Assembly: GCA_000995965.1 (NCBI GenBank)
Contig: LBYD01000003.1
Span: 28,048-92,047 of the forward strand
DNA length: 64,000 nt
From: Candidatus Moranbacteria bacterium GW2011_GWC2_40_12
GTDB lineage: Bacteria > Patescibacteria > Paceibacteria > Moranbacterales > UBA11712
Direction of reading: 5' to 3'
Positions within the stretch are counted from its first letter, which is position 1. Each line of letters begins with the position of its first letter. The notes beneath the pieces were generated by a model. The model saw only the letters and a program-made list of their open reading frames with translations. It made no database searches and was not told the origin of the DNA. Below, in pieces: positions 8,333-14,548 of this stretch. The position numbers and the translations under genes are program-made.

Positions 8333-8491
8333 TTATCCACAAAGTGGCCTAGTTATCCCCACTTCTATCCACTTTGCAACACTATGAATACATTTTAATC
8401 CACTACTAAACATCAGTCAACACTTCATTCCAAAATAATAAATCGCTTATATAAGCAACGAGGAAGAGAATCTACGCACAAGTTATCCCCA
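8333..8491 (+). promoter_or_regulatory. Cluster of DnaA-box-like sites
   Basis: Same-orientation matches to TTATCCACA: 8333-8341 (perfect), 8353-8361 and 8483-8491 (TTATCCCCA, one mismatch), and two weaker ones near 8365-8373 and 8395-8403. The 12-bp palindrome GCTTATATAAGC at 8444-8455 and AT-rich DNA at 8515-8575 are nearby. Genes diverge here. It could be an origin or simply part of the mraZ control region. Confidence 0.35.
8357..8371 (-). promoter_or_regulatory. Possible MraZ operator
   Basis: On the minus strand TGGAT and TGGGG are spaced by five bases, the arrangement of the TGGGN repeats bound by MraZ in studied bacteria. It lies 72-86 bases before the mraZ start. Only two repeats are visible. 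Confidence 0.4.
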
Positions 8492-8614
8492 TTTCGCACA
8501 AAGAATGAACCAAAATAGAAAAACGATAGGAAGTTTATTATTATCTTTTATTTTCTGATGATAAAAAATCTTGGAGAATTTTTCTATTCATGATTCGCGC
8601 CTTTTGATCCGCCC

Positions 8615-8643
8615 TTGCGCAGTTTTGAAAGCGATTGTATAAT
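8615..8643 (+). promoter_or_regulatory. Promoter for the 8.7-10.4 kb plus-strand genes
   Basis: TTGCGC (8615-8620), a 17-base spacer and a perfect TATAAT (8638-8643). The start site would be near 8650. Confidence 0.6.
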
Positions 8644-8671
8644 TCAAGTGTAATATAAAAACAGAAACAAA

Positions 8672-9463
8672 ATGCGAGCGGCTGATGGGGGTTTTTTCTT
8701 TGCCAGCTCTTCGCAAAATTTTAGAATGCCAAAAAAGAAAAAAAGTGAAAAAGACAACGGTCAGGAACTCCAAAAAATCGCCGCTATTCGCGAAATGATT
8801 GCGAATGCCGAGCGCACAATCGTGTCCGCGCGGGCGATGCTTTCCCAGCTTGAAGGAAAGCCTATGAAAAGATCCGCACCGATAATTTCCTCCGACGAAG
8901 AGGGAGAAATTGTGGAAGGAGTTTTTGACGGCCAAGTAATGATGGGAACCGACGGAAAGCAATATCCCGTCCCGGCTAATTACGCTTCGAAATCGAAATT
9001 AGTCGAGGGAGATATGCTGAAACTAACAATCACTCCGGACGGTTCTTTTGTTTATAAACAAATCGGCCCGGTGGAGCGCAAGCGCCTTATCGGAATCGTG
9101 AGTCAGGATGACTTGGGAAATTATGTCGTCCTCGCCGAAGGGAAGGCGTATCGCGTGCTTCTCGCTTCCGTCACCTACTTCAAGGCCGAGCCGGCCGATG
9201 AAGTCACCGTGGTCGTCCCAAGGGACAGCGATTCTGTTTGGGGAGCGATTGAAAATTTGGTGAGAAAAGGAGTTGGCGGGACGGATTTCTCAGCGGAAGA
9301 TTTTGGGAAAGAAGAAAATCCAGAAGAGGAAAAGGAGGATAAAATCATCAAAAGCACCAAAGACAAGCTCGGCCAGGATGGCAAATTGGAAGGTGATTTC
9401 ATAGATGAGTGGACGCCGGAACTGGAAAAATTGAGAGAAGAAGCCAGTAGGCCTGTGGTTTAA
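8672..9463 (+). CDS. Hypothetical protein with N-terminal coiled coil (263 aa)
   Basis: I cannot name this protein. From the ATG at 8726 (MPKKKKSEKDNG) it has a basic start, a helical segment (about residues 30-65 of the longer form), a beta-rich middle (GQVMMGTDGKQYPVPANYAS and on) and an acidic low-complexity region before a conserved-looking tail. The ATG at 8672 is 22 bases after the predicted start site; the one at 8726 gives a more natural N-terminus. No membrane segment is seen. It is followed after 10 bases by a pilin-like gene, so it may belong to an envelope or DNA-binding function, but this is not shown. Confidence 0.65.
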   Translation: MRAADGGFFFASSSQNFRMPKKKKSEKDNGQELQKIAAIREMIANAERTIVSARAMLSQLEGKPMKRSAPIISSDEEGEIVEGVFDGQVMMGTDGKQYPVPANYASKSKLVEGDMLKLTITPDGSFVYKQIGPVERKRLIGIVSQDDLGNYVVLAEGKAYRVLLASVTYFKAEPADEVTVVVPRDSDSVWGAIENLVRKGVGGTDFSAEDFGKEENPEEEKEDKIIKSTKDKLGQDGKLEGDFIDEWTPELEKLREEASRPVV

Positions 9464-9473
9464 TTATAAGCTC

Positions 9474-9914
9474 ATGGAAGCGAAGAATAAAAAAGGTTTC
9501 ACCCTCATTGAGCTGTTGGTGGCTATTGGTATTGTGTCAGTCTTGACCGCTGTTGTTTTTGTTTCGATTAATGGTTATCGAAGAGATGCTCGACAAGCAA
9601 AGATATTCGGATCGCTTAATTCAATAGTCACTAGTATATATAGCTGCTTTGGATTTAATGGTAAGGTTAACGCACCTTCTTCAAATGTTGACATTTGCTC
9701 TCTGTCTCCAACATATGGAAAATGGCTGGACTTGTCGATTGAACCAGGCAATTTTGAGTATCTATTCGACCCTGCTGTTCTTGTTGAGAATCAATATCTG
9801 CCAAAGAAAGATTGGTCTTTTTTGGTCCAAAGCACAAAAGACCAAATAAAGATTTGCTGTAATGACCGAATGAAAGGATGTGAAGCAATCGAATACGGCG
9901 GCATTTGTGATTAA
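9474..9914 (+). CDS. Type IV pilin-like protein (prepilin N-terminus)
   Basis: A 146-residue protein with a class III prepilin leader: a short basic leader ending in KKG, then FTLIELLVAIGIVSVLTAVV, with Glu at position +5 of the mature protein and a hydrophobic helix. The prepilin peptidase should cut after the Gly. The globular part has six cysteines (for example SCFGF, ICSL, CCNDRMKGC, GGIC), suggesting disulfides. It is a probable minor pilin or pseudopilin of a type IV pilus or competence system. No pilus assembly genes are in the window. It is preceded by the 263-aa gene and followed by a GtrA gene. Confidence 0.85.
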   Translation: MEAKNKKGFTLIELLVAIGIVSVLTAVVFVSINGYRRDARQAKIFGSLNSIVTSIYSCFGFNGKVNAPSSNVDICSLSPTYGKWLDLSIEPGNFEYLFDPAVLVENQYLPKKDWSFLVQSTKDQIKICCNDRMKGCEAIEYGGICD

Positions 9915-9937
9915 TAATTTAAACAAAAACAAAAATT

Positions 9938-10393
9938 ATGTGCCAAAAAATTTTTTGGAACCTATGCAAGAAGTATCCTGTTATTCAGCAATTTTCTAAA
10001 TTTGTCGTGATCGGAGTAGTTAATACCGGCGTTGATTTTCTCATTCTGAACTTGGAAATGTTTTTGACCGGCATATCAAAAGGCCCGTATATGCTGGTGC
10101 AAAATGCTGTTTCTTTTTCCATAGCGACAGTAAACAGTTATTTTTTCAACAAATATTGGACCTTTCAGGACAAATCAAATAAAGACAAGGGGAAAAAATT
10201 CTCGCAATTTATCGGCGTCAGTATTGTCGGCGTAGCCATCAACAGCTTGATTGTTTTCTCGATAACGACATATGTTCCGCCAATGTTTGGCATCAGCAGC
10301 GTTCTTTGGGCCAATCTCGCCAAAGTCGCCGCTACCGGAATTTCCCTTATCTGGAATTTTGTCGGCTACAAATTTTGGGTGTTCAAGAAATAG
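9938..10393 (+). CDS. GtrA family membrane protein
   Basis: A 151-residue protein with four predicted membrane helices and the GtrA-family pattern: FSKFVVIGVVNTGVDFLILN at the N-terminus and a Lys/Asn-rich FFNKYWTF motif after helix 2. Helix 4 ends with GYKFWVF. GtrA proteins are thought to flip or support export of undecaprenyl-linked sugars for surface polysaccharides. It starts at ATG 9938, 23 bases after the pilin-like gene, and is followed by a perfect 13-bp inverted repeat that may end the operon. Confidence 0.85.
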   Translation: MCQKIFWNLCKKYPVIQQFSKFVVIGVVNTGVDFLILNLEMFLTGISKGPYMLVQNAVSFSIATVNSYFFNKYWTFQDKSNKDKGKKFSQFIGVSIVGVAINSLIVFSITTYVPPMFGISSVLWANLAKVAATGISLIWNFVGYKFWVFKK

Positions 10394-10434
10394 CTAAAAG
10401 TTCGACTTTAAAGCTTGGCTTTGAGAAATTCCAA

Positions 10435-10490
10435 AAGGTTCGACCTTGAGGAATTTAAAGCGACAGCGAAAAAGGGAAAGGTCGAACCTT
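10435..10490. repeat. Palindromic element, intergenic relative of the uvrA insert
   Basis: AAGGTTCGACCTT (10435-10447) and AAGGTCGAACCTT (10478-10490) are perfect 13-bp inverted repeats around a 30-base loop that starts GAGGAATT. The element inside uvrA (25854-25912) has nearly the same arms. A second hairpin follows at 10572-10597. Without a clear T-run it is a weak terminator candidate. Confidence 0.7.
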
Positions 10491-10617
10491 GAAAGATAAT
10501 TGGAATTTGTAAAAAAATTGATTTAACAAGAATCAAGCGCCAAACGCTTTTTTTGTTGTGCAAAGCAGAATACACCAGTAATCTAGTTTACTGGTGTGAA
10601 ATATTCTTGCAAGTATA

Positions 10618-10646
10618 GAAAAAGGGGCAATTCGCGAATCGCCCCT
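10618..10646 (-). terminator. Terminator of the 112-aa gene
   Basis: On the minus strand AGGGGCGATTCG pairs with CGAATTGCCCCT, followed by TTTTT. It lies about 36 bases past the stop at 10682. Confidence 0.8.
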
Positions 10647-10681
10647 GGTTAAAATTAAGTTCTAATTGTAGCCGACTAACA

Positions 10682-11020
10682 CTATTGGTGTAAGTCTTTG
10701 ACATACAGCCGGAATCCGCCTCCCCATGCCGACCATTGCTCGAGGCTGATAGTATTCTTGGGATTTATGACCTCCTTGAGTTCCTCGAGTTCTTGGGGAT
10801 CAAGCTCAAAGCTAGCTTCGCCAAGAAAACCACATTTGGGGTGCTTGAACACGATTTTGCCGTTTTCAAACACGATATCAGCCGTTCCGTCCGTAAACAG
10901 CGCCTTGGGAAAAGTCGCACAAAATTCTATCGATTCTGTGTGCGGCTTGGCGCTTAACTTCACGCCGTCAATCCTGCCGTCGCCATTCTTTGTCACTTCA
11001 AAGACAATTTCGTAGTTCAC
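10682..11020 (-). CDS. Hypothetical protein (112 aa), GTG start
   Basis: An unrecognised soluble protein, probably all-beta with an acidic helix (DPQELEELKEVI, about residues 74-85). The sequence starts YEIVFEVTKNGDGRIDGVKL after a GTG at 11018-11020. GGAAGGAGGAAGG lies just upstream and supports GTG. The promoter is at 11055-11083 and its own terminator at 10618-10646, so the gene is monocistronic. Two cysteines (FCATFP, HPKCGF) are present but no clear metal site. Divergent from dnaX. Confidence 0.65.
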   Translation of the reverse strand: MNYEIVFEVTKNGDGRIDGVKLSAKPHTESIEFCATFPKALFTDGTADIVFENGKIVFKHPKCGFLGEASFELDPQELEELKEVINPKNTISLEQWSAWGGGFRLYVKDLHQ

Positions 11021-11054
11021 AGCCTTCCTCCTTCCTCGATTTTTGCTTCAAAAC

Positions 11055-11083
11055 AAATTATCATCTAATAGAGATTGTGTCAA
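11055..11083 (-). promoter_or_regulatory. Promoter of the 112-aa gene
   Basis: Minus strand TTGACA (11083-11078), 17 bases, TAATTT (11060-11055); GATAAT two bases earlier is an alternative -10. Confidence 0.55.
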
Positions 11084-11084
11084 T

Positions 11085-11136
11085 ATTTTTGAATTTTGAA
11101 TTGTGATTTTGATTTTTGACTTTTGAGTTTTGAATT
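11085..11136. repeat. Solo arm of the second AT-rich repeat type
   Basis: Runs of GAATTGTGATTTTGATTTTT and TTGACTTTTGAGTTTTGAAT match the right arm at 7818-7852 but no left arm is present. It contributes the -35 box of the dnaX promoter. Confidence 0.6.
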
Positions 11137-11144
11137 CATATAAT
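11116..11144 (+). promoter_or_regulatory. dnaX promoter
   Basis: TTGACT (11116-11121), a 17-base spacer and a perfect TATAAT (11139-11144). The ATG is at 11153, so the message would be leaderless or nearly so. Confidence 0.6.
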
Positions 11145-11152
11145 GAATCAGT

Positions 11153-12769
11153 ATGAGCACCACCCTTTACCGAAAATACCGCCCGGCGACTTTTTCTGAA
11201 GTTATCGGGCAAAAGCACGTTGTGCAAACTTTGAAAAATTCCATAAAATCCGGCCGCATCGGGCAGGCTTATCTTTTTGCGGGCCCGCGGGGAACCGGAA
11301 AGACTTCGATTGCCCGAATTTTCGCAAAAACCATCAACTGCGCCGCTGACTTGGAAACTAAGTTTCCAAGTGGCGAACCCTGTCTCAAATGCATCCCATG
11401 CAAAAATATTCTTGACGGACGCGCGCTGGACATCATCGAAATTGACGCCGCTTCCCACACGGGAGTGGATAATATTCGGGAACTCAAAGAAACGGTTCAG
11501 CTCCCGCCATCCGCGCTGAAATACAAAGTATACATCATTGATGAAGTCCACATGCTCTCCGGTGGAGCATTCAATGCGCTTTTGAAAACTTTGGAAGAAC
11601 CGCCGGCACACGTTATTTTCATTTTGGCGACGACCGAAGTCCACAAAATTCCGGAAACAATTCTTTCCCGCGTCCAACGGTTTAATTTCACCCGGCTCAC
11701 CGTTGAAGAAATAACCAGCCGGCTCGAGGATCTGGCAAAACTCGAAAAAGTCAAAGTGGACCGCGAAGCACTCGAAATCATCGCCACGAGCTCCGAAGGC
11801 GGAATGCGGAACGCCGAAAGCCTTCTCGGACAAATCATCGCTCTCGAAGACAAAAAAATCACCACCAAAGAAGTGGAGTTTCTTCTCGGGACAATTTCCG
11901 AGAAAGAACTGTCTGATTTTGTCGGCGCGATCATTGAAAAAAACATTCCTGAATCTTTTTCAAAAATCAGTAAATTGCGGGAATCAGGAATCGATTTCAA
12001 AAATTTCGGAAAGTCACTCTTAAACTATCTTCGCCAAATGCTTGTTCTCAAAATAAACCCGGAACTTGGAAAAAAATTGTCCTATGAACTGACAAAAGAG
12101 AGACTCAAACAGATAAATGACCAGATCAATAATATTGAACTTTCCGAAATTTTGGATCTGATAAACACGCTTCAGGAAAATACTGAAAAATTCCGCAACA
12201 GTCCCATTCCCCAGTTATTCTTGGAAGTAAGCCTCGCGAAAACGGTTTGCAGACGTCCAGCGCCTGCAAATACGGCTGCAACACCTGCTAGCTCCAAAAA
12301 TGAAACTGCTTTGGCCGCGCTTTTGCAAGTTGAGCTTTCAGCCAAGAAAAAAGAAATTGCTTCAAAAAATGACAAGCCGGAAGAGACAGATGCGAAATTC
12401 AGAAATAAGAACGTCAATAATCCCGATGAAGACTTCGGCCTCATTCTTTCCCGTTGGCTGGATATCATCGAATCTCTGAAAATTTACAATCATTCCCTCT
12501 CTTCAGTGCTTAAAATGTCCCAACCGATGCTGATTGACGGAAAATATCTGATTCTCCGGACAAAATATTCTTTCTACAATGACAAAATCTCCGAAACCCA
12601 GAACCGGTTGACAATTGAAAAAGCGATTGATAAGATAACCGGCGTTGTTTTGCGGCTAAAAGCCATCACGGAAAAAGATTTTTCTTCGCAGTTTCCGGAT
12701 TTCAAGGAGAAGAAAAGTTTGATCCAAGAAGCGGTCGACATATTCGGCGGCAAGATAGTAAAGGAATAG
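11153..12769 (+). CDS. dnaX: DNA polymerase III subunit gamma/tau
   Basis: Clamp-loader ATPase. The N-terminal half has MSTTLYRKYRPATFSEVIGQ, the Walker A GPRGTGKT (about residues 43-50), Walker B with DEVHML (about residue 130) and the sensor-1/SRC region ILSRVQRF. The zinc module is NC at about residue 63, then PCLKCIPC. Between them a coding palindrome supplies LETKFPSG. The C-terminal third is Lys/Ala-rich and then a tau-like domain. At 538 residues it is normal. A delta'-like partner is encoded at 60.6-61.4 kb. Confidence 0.95.
   Translation: MSTTLYRKYRPATFSEVIGQKHVVQTLKNSIKSGRIGQAYLFAGPRGTGKTSIARIFAKTINCAADLETKFPSGEPCLKCIPCKNILDGRALDIIEIDAASHTGVDNIRELKETVQLPPSALKYKVYIIDEVHMLSGGAFNALLKTLEEPPAHVIFILATTEVHKIPETILSRVQRFNFTRLTVEEITSRLEDLAKLEKVKVDREALEIIATSSEGGMRNAESLLGQIIALEDKKITTKEVEFLLGTISEKELSDFVGAIIEKNIPESFSKISKLRESGIDFKNFGKSLLNYLRQMLVLKINPELGKKLSYELTKERLKQINDQINNIELSEILDLINTLQENTEKFRNSPIPQLFLEVSLAKTVCRRPAPANTAATPASSKNETALAALLQVELSAKKKEIASKNDKPEETDAKFRNKNVNNPDEDFGLILSRWLDIIESLKIYNHSLSSVLKMSQPMLIDGKYLILRTKYSFYNDKISETQNRLTIEKAIDKITGVVLRLKAITEKDFSSQFPDFKEKKSLIQEAVDIFGGKIVKE
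11350..11370. repeat. 21-bp coding palindrome in dnaX
   Basis: Perfect palindrome with arms CTTGGAAACT and AGTTTCCAAG around one A. It is read as LETKFPSG together with the next bases. The reverse complement of 28219-28239 in uvrB is identical over all 21 bases. Confidence 0.9.
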
Positions 12770-12782
12770 ACACTGGAGCGTA

Positions 12783-12877
12783 ATCCCGATTGCATCGGGA
12801 TAAGGCATCCCGATTTTATCGGGACATTCGTGGGTTCGTCAGGTCATTCGACCTGACGCCCGGTCGGATGACCGGGC
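12783..12877. repeat. Four short GC-rich palindromes in tandem
   Basis: ATCCCGAT-tgc-ATCGGGAT, a second TCCCGAT/ATCGGGA unit, GTCAGGTC-attc-GACCTGAC and GCCCGGTC-ggat-GACCGGGC follow one another. The last 20 bases (12858-12877) recur exactly, inverted, at 21597-21616. It separates dnaX from the GIY-YIG remnant. Confidence 0.8.
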
Positions 12878-12898
12878 GAATCCAAAAATACAATTAAT

Positions 12899-13166
12899 AT
12901 GCACTATATATATTCTGTTTCTTTTAAACAGGGATTTATACAAAGGGCGAACTGATGACCTTAGAAGACGCATCGAGGAACATAGACGAGGCAAAGTTAA
13001 ATCAACGAGAAATTATTTACCAGTCAAGCTTATTCACTATGAAGCCTATCTCGATAGGAAGGACGCCGAAAGAAGAGAAACATTTCTAAAAACAACGGAA
13101 GGAAGAAGGTTGTTAAAGCAACAGTTAAAAGAATCATTAATAAAATTGAACATCATTAAAAACTAG
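12899..13166 (+). pseudogene. Frameshifted GIY-YIG endonuclease (small, UPF0213-like)
   Basis: MHYIYSVSFK reads from ATG 12899; after a +1 shift near 12928, in a TTTTAAA run, the frame continues NRDLYKGRTDDLRRRIEEHR, then STRNYLPVKLIHYEAYL and a helical tail to TAG at 13166. Together they give a complete single-domain GIY-YIG nuclease of about 88 residues: the YIY motif, Lys-Gly in place of the usual IG after Tyr, and the RRIEEH helix. In either single frame it is short. A real mutation or an assembly error are both possible. It lies between dnaX and tRNA-Gln. Confidence 0.75.
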
Positions 13167-13180
13167 TTTTTTCGTAAAGC

Positions 13181-13252
13181 TGGGGCGTCGCCAAGTGGTA
13201 AGGCAGGGGCCTTTGAAGCCCCCATTCGTGGGTTCGAATCCTACCGCCCCAG
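13181..13252 (+). tRNA. tRNA-Gln (anticodon TTG)
   Basis: Full cloverleaf: acceptor TGGGGCG with CGCCCCA, anticodon loop CTTTGAA between GGGGC and GCCCC giving UUG, and T-loop TTCGAAT. The discriminator is G and CCA is not encoded. Confidence 0.92.
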
Positions 13253-13255
13253 CTT

Positions 13256-13329
13256 TGCGCGAAATGACTTCTGGGACAGTCCCGATGAAATCGGGATTTA
13301 TCGGGGTTCGAATCCCTGTCCCGCAGCCA
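13256..13329 (+). pseudogene. tRNA remnant with encoded CCA
   Basis: 13302-13329 is a good T-arm (CGGGG-TTCGAAT-CCCTG), an acceptor strand TCCCGCA, G and an encoded CCA. A possible 5' strand TGCGCGA (13256-13262) has one mismatch, but the D-arm is unconvincing. The 'anticodon arm' is a TCCCG-ATGAAAT-CGGGA palindrome like those at 12783-12824. The other tRNAs here lack CCA. It is most likely a tRNA 3' fragment with a palindromic insert. Confidence 0.5.
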
Positions 13330-13333
13330 AATA

Positions 13334-13371
13334 TTGACAAAAACCCTTCCATTCGCTAGGATTCTCCTAGC
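13334..13371 (+). promoter_or_regulatory. Promoter and overlapping operator-like palindrome
   Basis: TTGACA (13334-13339), 17 bases, TAGGAT (13357-13362). GCTAGGA (13355-13361) and TCCTAGC (13365-13371) form a perfect 7-bp inverted repeat across the -10 box, a usual place for a repressor site. Confidence 0.55.
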
Positions 13372-13402
13372 TTTTTATTTTATAGACAGGAGGTTTGGGA
13401 GG

Positions 13403-13585
13403 ATGAGCGCACAAAAAAAAGGATATCTGATTAGTGGAGAAAAGACGGAACAAGCCAAGCAGGAAATTGCCGCAATCCTACAGAATCTCAAAAACGACAC
13501 TGGCCTGGCCGTCGAAGCCATCACTGTGAAACATCGCGAGGGCAAAGTGGACCGCATCCACTTCCAACCCCTCGGCGCCGCTTAG
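13403..13585 (+). CDS. Small protein (60 aa), unknown
   Basis: An unrecognised 60-residue soluble protein, MSAQKKGYLISGEKTEQAKQ at the start, with one helix (about residues 13-32) followed by a beta pair (AVEAITVKH, KVDRIHFQPL). AGGAGG at 13388-13393 fixes the ATG at 13403; an upstream in-frame start would fall in the promoter. It has its own promoter, possible operator and a very strong terminator, so it is a monocistronic unit. The simple beta-alpha pattern gives no function. Confidence 0.65.
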   Translation: MSAQKKGYLISGEKTEQAKQEIAAILQNLKNDTGLAVEAITVKHREGKVDRIHFQPLGAA

Positions 13586-13611
13586 CCTGCGCCCCTGCCA
13601 CTATCATTTCC

Positions 13612-13644
13612 CCACCGGCTTGCAGCTAGCCGGTGGCTTTTTTT
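13612..13644 (+). terminator. Terminator of the 60-aa gene
   Basis: CCACCGGCT and AGCCGGTGG form a perfect 9-bp stem with a 7-base loop, followed by CTTTTTTT. Confidence 0.9.
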
Positions 13645-13657
13645 ATCCAAAATAAAA

Positions 13658-13695
13658 AGTGGTCAATTGCATCCACGTGGACAAATTTGACTACC
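13658..13695. repeat. 38-bp palindrome, copy A
   Basis: Centred on TCCACGTGGA, with outer arms GTGGTCAA and TTTGACTAC. It matches 56875-56912 at 32 of 38 positions, all differences being transitions, and both copies follow a TGA-interrupted gene. On the minus strand it is followed by TTTTTATTTT, so it may act as a second terminator. Confidence 0.8.
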
Positions 13696-13719
13696 TCGAA
13701 AAAATGGCTAAAAAAATAT

Positions 13720-13757
13720 TTAAAAAACACCCCTCGGCGGTTTTCCGCTTTGGGGTG
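13720..13757 (-). terminator. Terminator of the cytidine deaminase gene
   Basis: Minus strand CACCCC and GGGGTG flank an inner GCGG/CCGC hairpin and are followed by TTTTTT. It begins directly after the second stop (13759-13761), which supports reading through the first TGA. Confidence 0.9.
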
Positions 13758-13758
13758 C

Positions 13759-14331
13759 TCATTTTTCGCAGGAATTGTGCTTGGCTAAAATTTCTGCGAA
13801 AGTGTGAATTTGATGGATGTCTCCATCGAGATGCAGCGTCAGAAATTCTGTATCTGGCCTGACCTCGGGCATGGCCGAAAGAAATGTTCGGCAATTGCCT
13901 CAGGGAAGCAGGGTTGGGTGCAGAAGACCGCTCTTGTGATCCTCTTGCGGCTGGCCGACAATCACAACGCCGACAATCAATTCATACCCGGCATGACGCG
14001 CAGCTTGAGCAGCAACGGTTTCAGCGCACAAATTTGGCCCATCAGCCACCGGTTTCATATTCGATCCCCTGAATATCTTATAAAAATCTTCGATATAATA
14101 GGGCTGCGAATTGAAAGCATAAAGCGCGCATCCTACGCAAAAATTCCTGTAGGACATAGCGCAAGTAGCCGCCATTCTTCTGGCCTCATCGATCAGATAC
14201 TCGGCAATTTGCCAAAATGCGGGAAGATGAAGATTCTGCATTTCAAAAGCTTTCTCTTCTTCAGATAATTCCCTCCAGCGTCTGCGCCGCTCAATGAGTT
14301 TTTTATAAGCTTCGACATCCGGTCCGTACAT
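13759..14331 (-). CDS. Cytidine deaminase-like protein with in-frame TGA
   Basis: Zinc-dependent nucleoside deaminase fold. The motif NLCAETVAAQAARHA (Cys102, Glu104) gives the first zinc ligand and the catalytic Glu. The second ligand pair should be PCxxC; here the codons read P-TGA-G-N-C-R, so codon 144 (13900-13902) is TGA in the place of the ligand cysteine. The frame stays open for 46 more codons (FLTLHLDGDIHQIHTFAEIL resembles the family's C-terminal strand and helix), ends at TGA 13759-13761, and a terminator follows at once. GGAGGTGAGGAGG precedes the ATG. Selenocysteine, readthrough or a recent nonsense mutation are possible. Confidence 0.75.
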
Positions 14332-14377
14332 CTTCCCTCCTCACCTCCTTTTTTTGTTGATTTTTCGGACTTCGCAA

Positions 14378-14404
14378 TTTATAATACGTCGCCGGATTTG
14401 TCAA
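14378..14404 (-). promoter_or_regulatory. Promoter of the deaminase gene
   Basis: Minus strand TTGACA (14404-14399) and TATAAA (14383-14378) with a 15-base spacer, 47 bases before the ATG. The spacer is shorter than optimal. Confidence 0.5.
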
Positions 14405-14493
14405 TAGGCGTAAAAAAACCGAAAATAAATCTTTGGAAAAATAATTAATCCGGTCAATCCGATTTAAGGACTATCCTTGACTATAATCATAAA

Positions 14494-14523
14494 AAGAATT
14501 ACGTAGCTAGTTACGTAATTCTT
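14494..14523. terminator. Palindromic terminator-like hairpin
   Basis: AAGAATTACGTA and TACGTAATTCTT form a perfect stem of 12 pairs (loop GCTAGT). It lies 26 bases past the transglutaminase-like stop; there is no long T-run. Confidence 0.5.
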
Positions 14524-14548
14524 GAATACTTGAAAATAGTTGCCAGCC

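Noticed and set aside
8286..8342. Longer N-terminus of MraZ
   Set aside because: The extra 19 residues are not MraZ-like; the family start MFIGEYSHNID at 8285 is clear.
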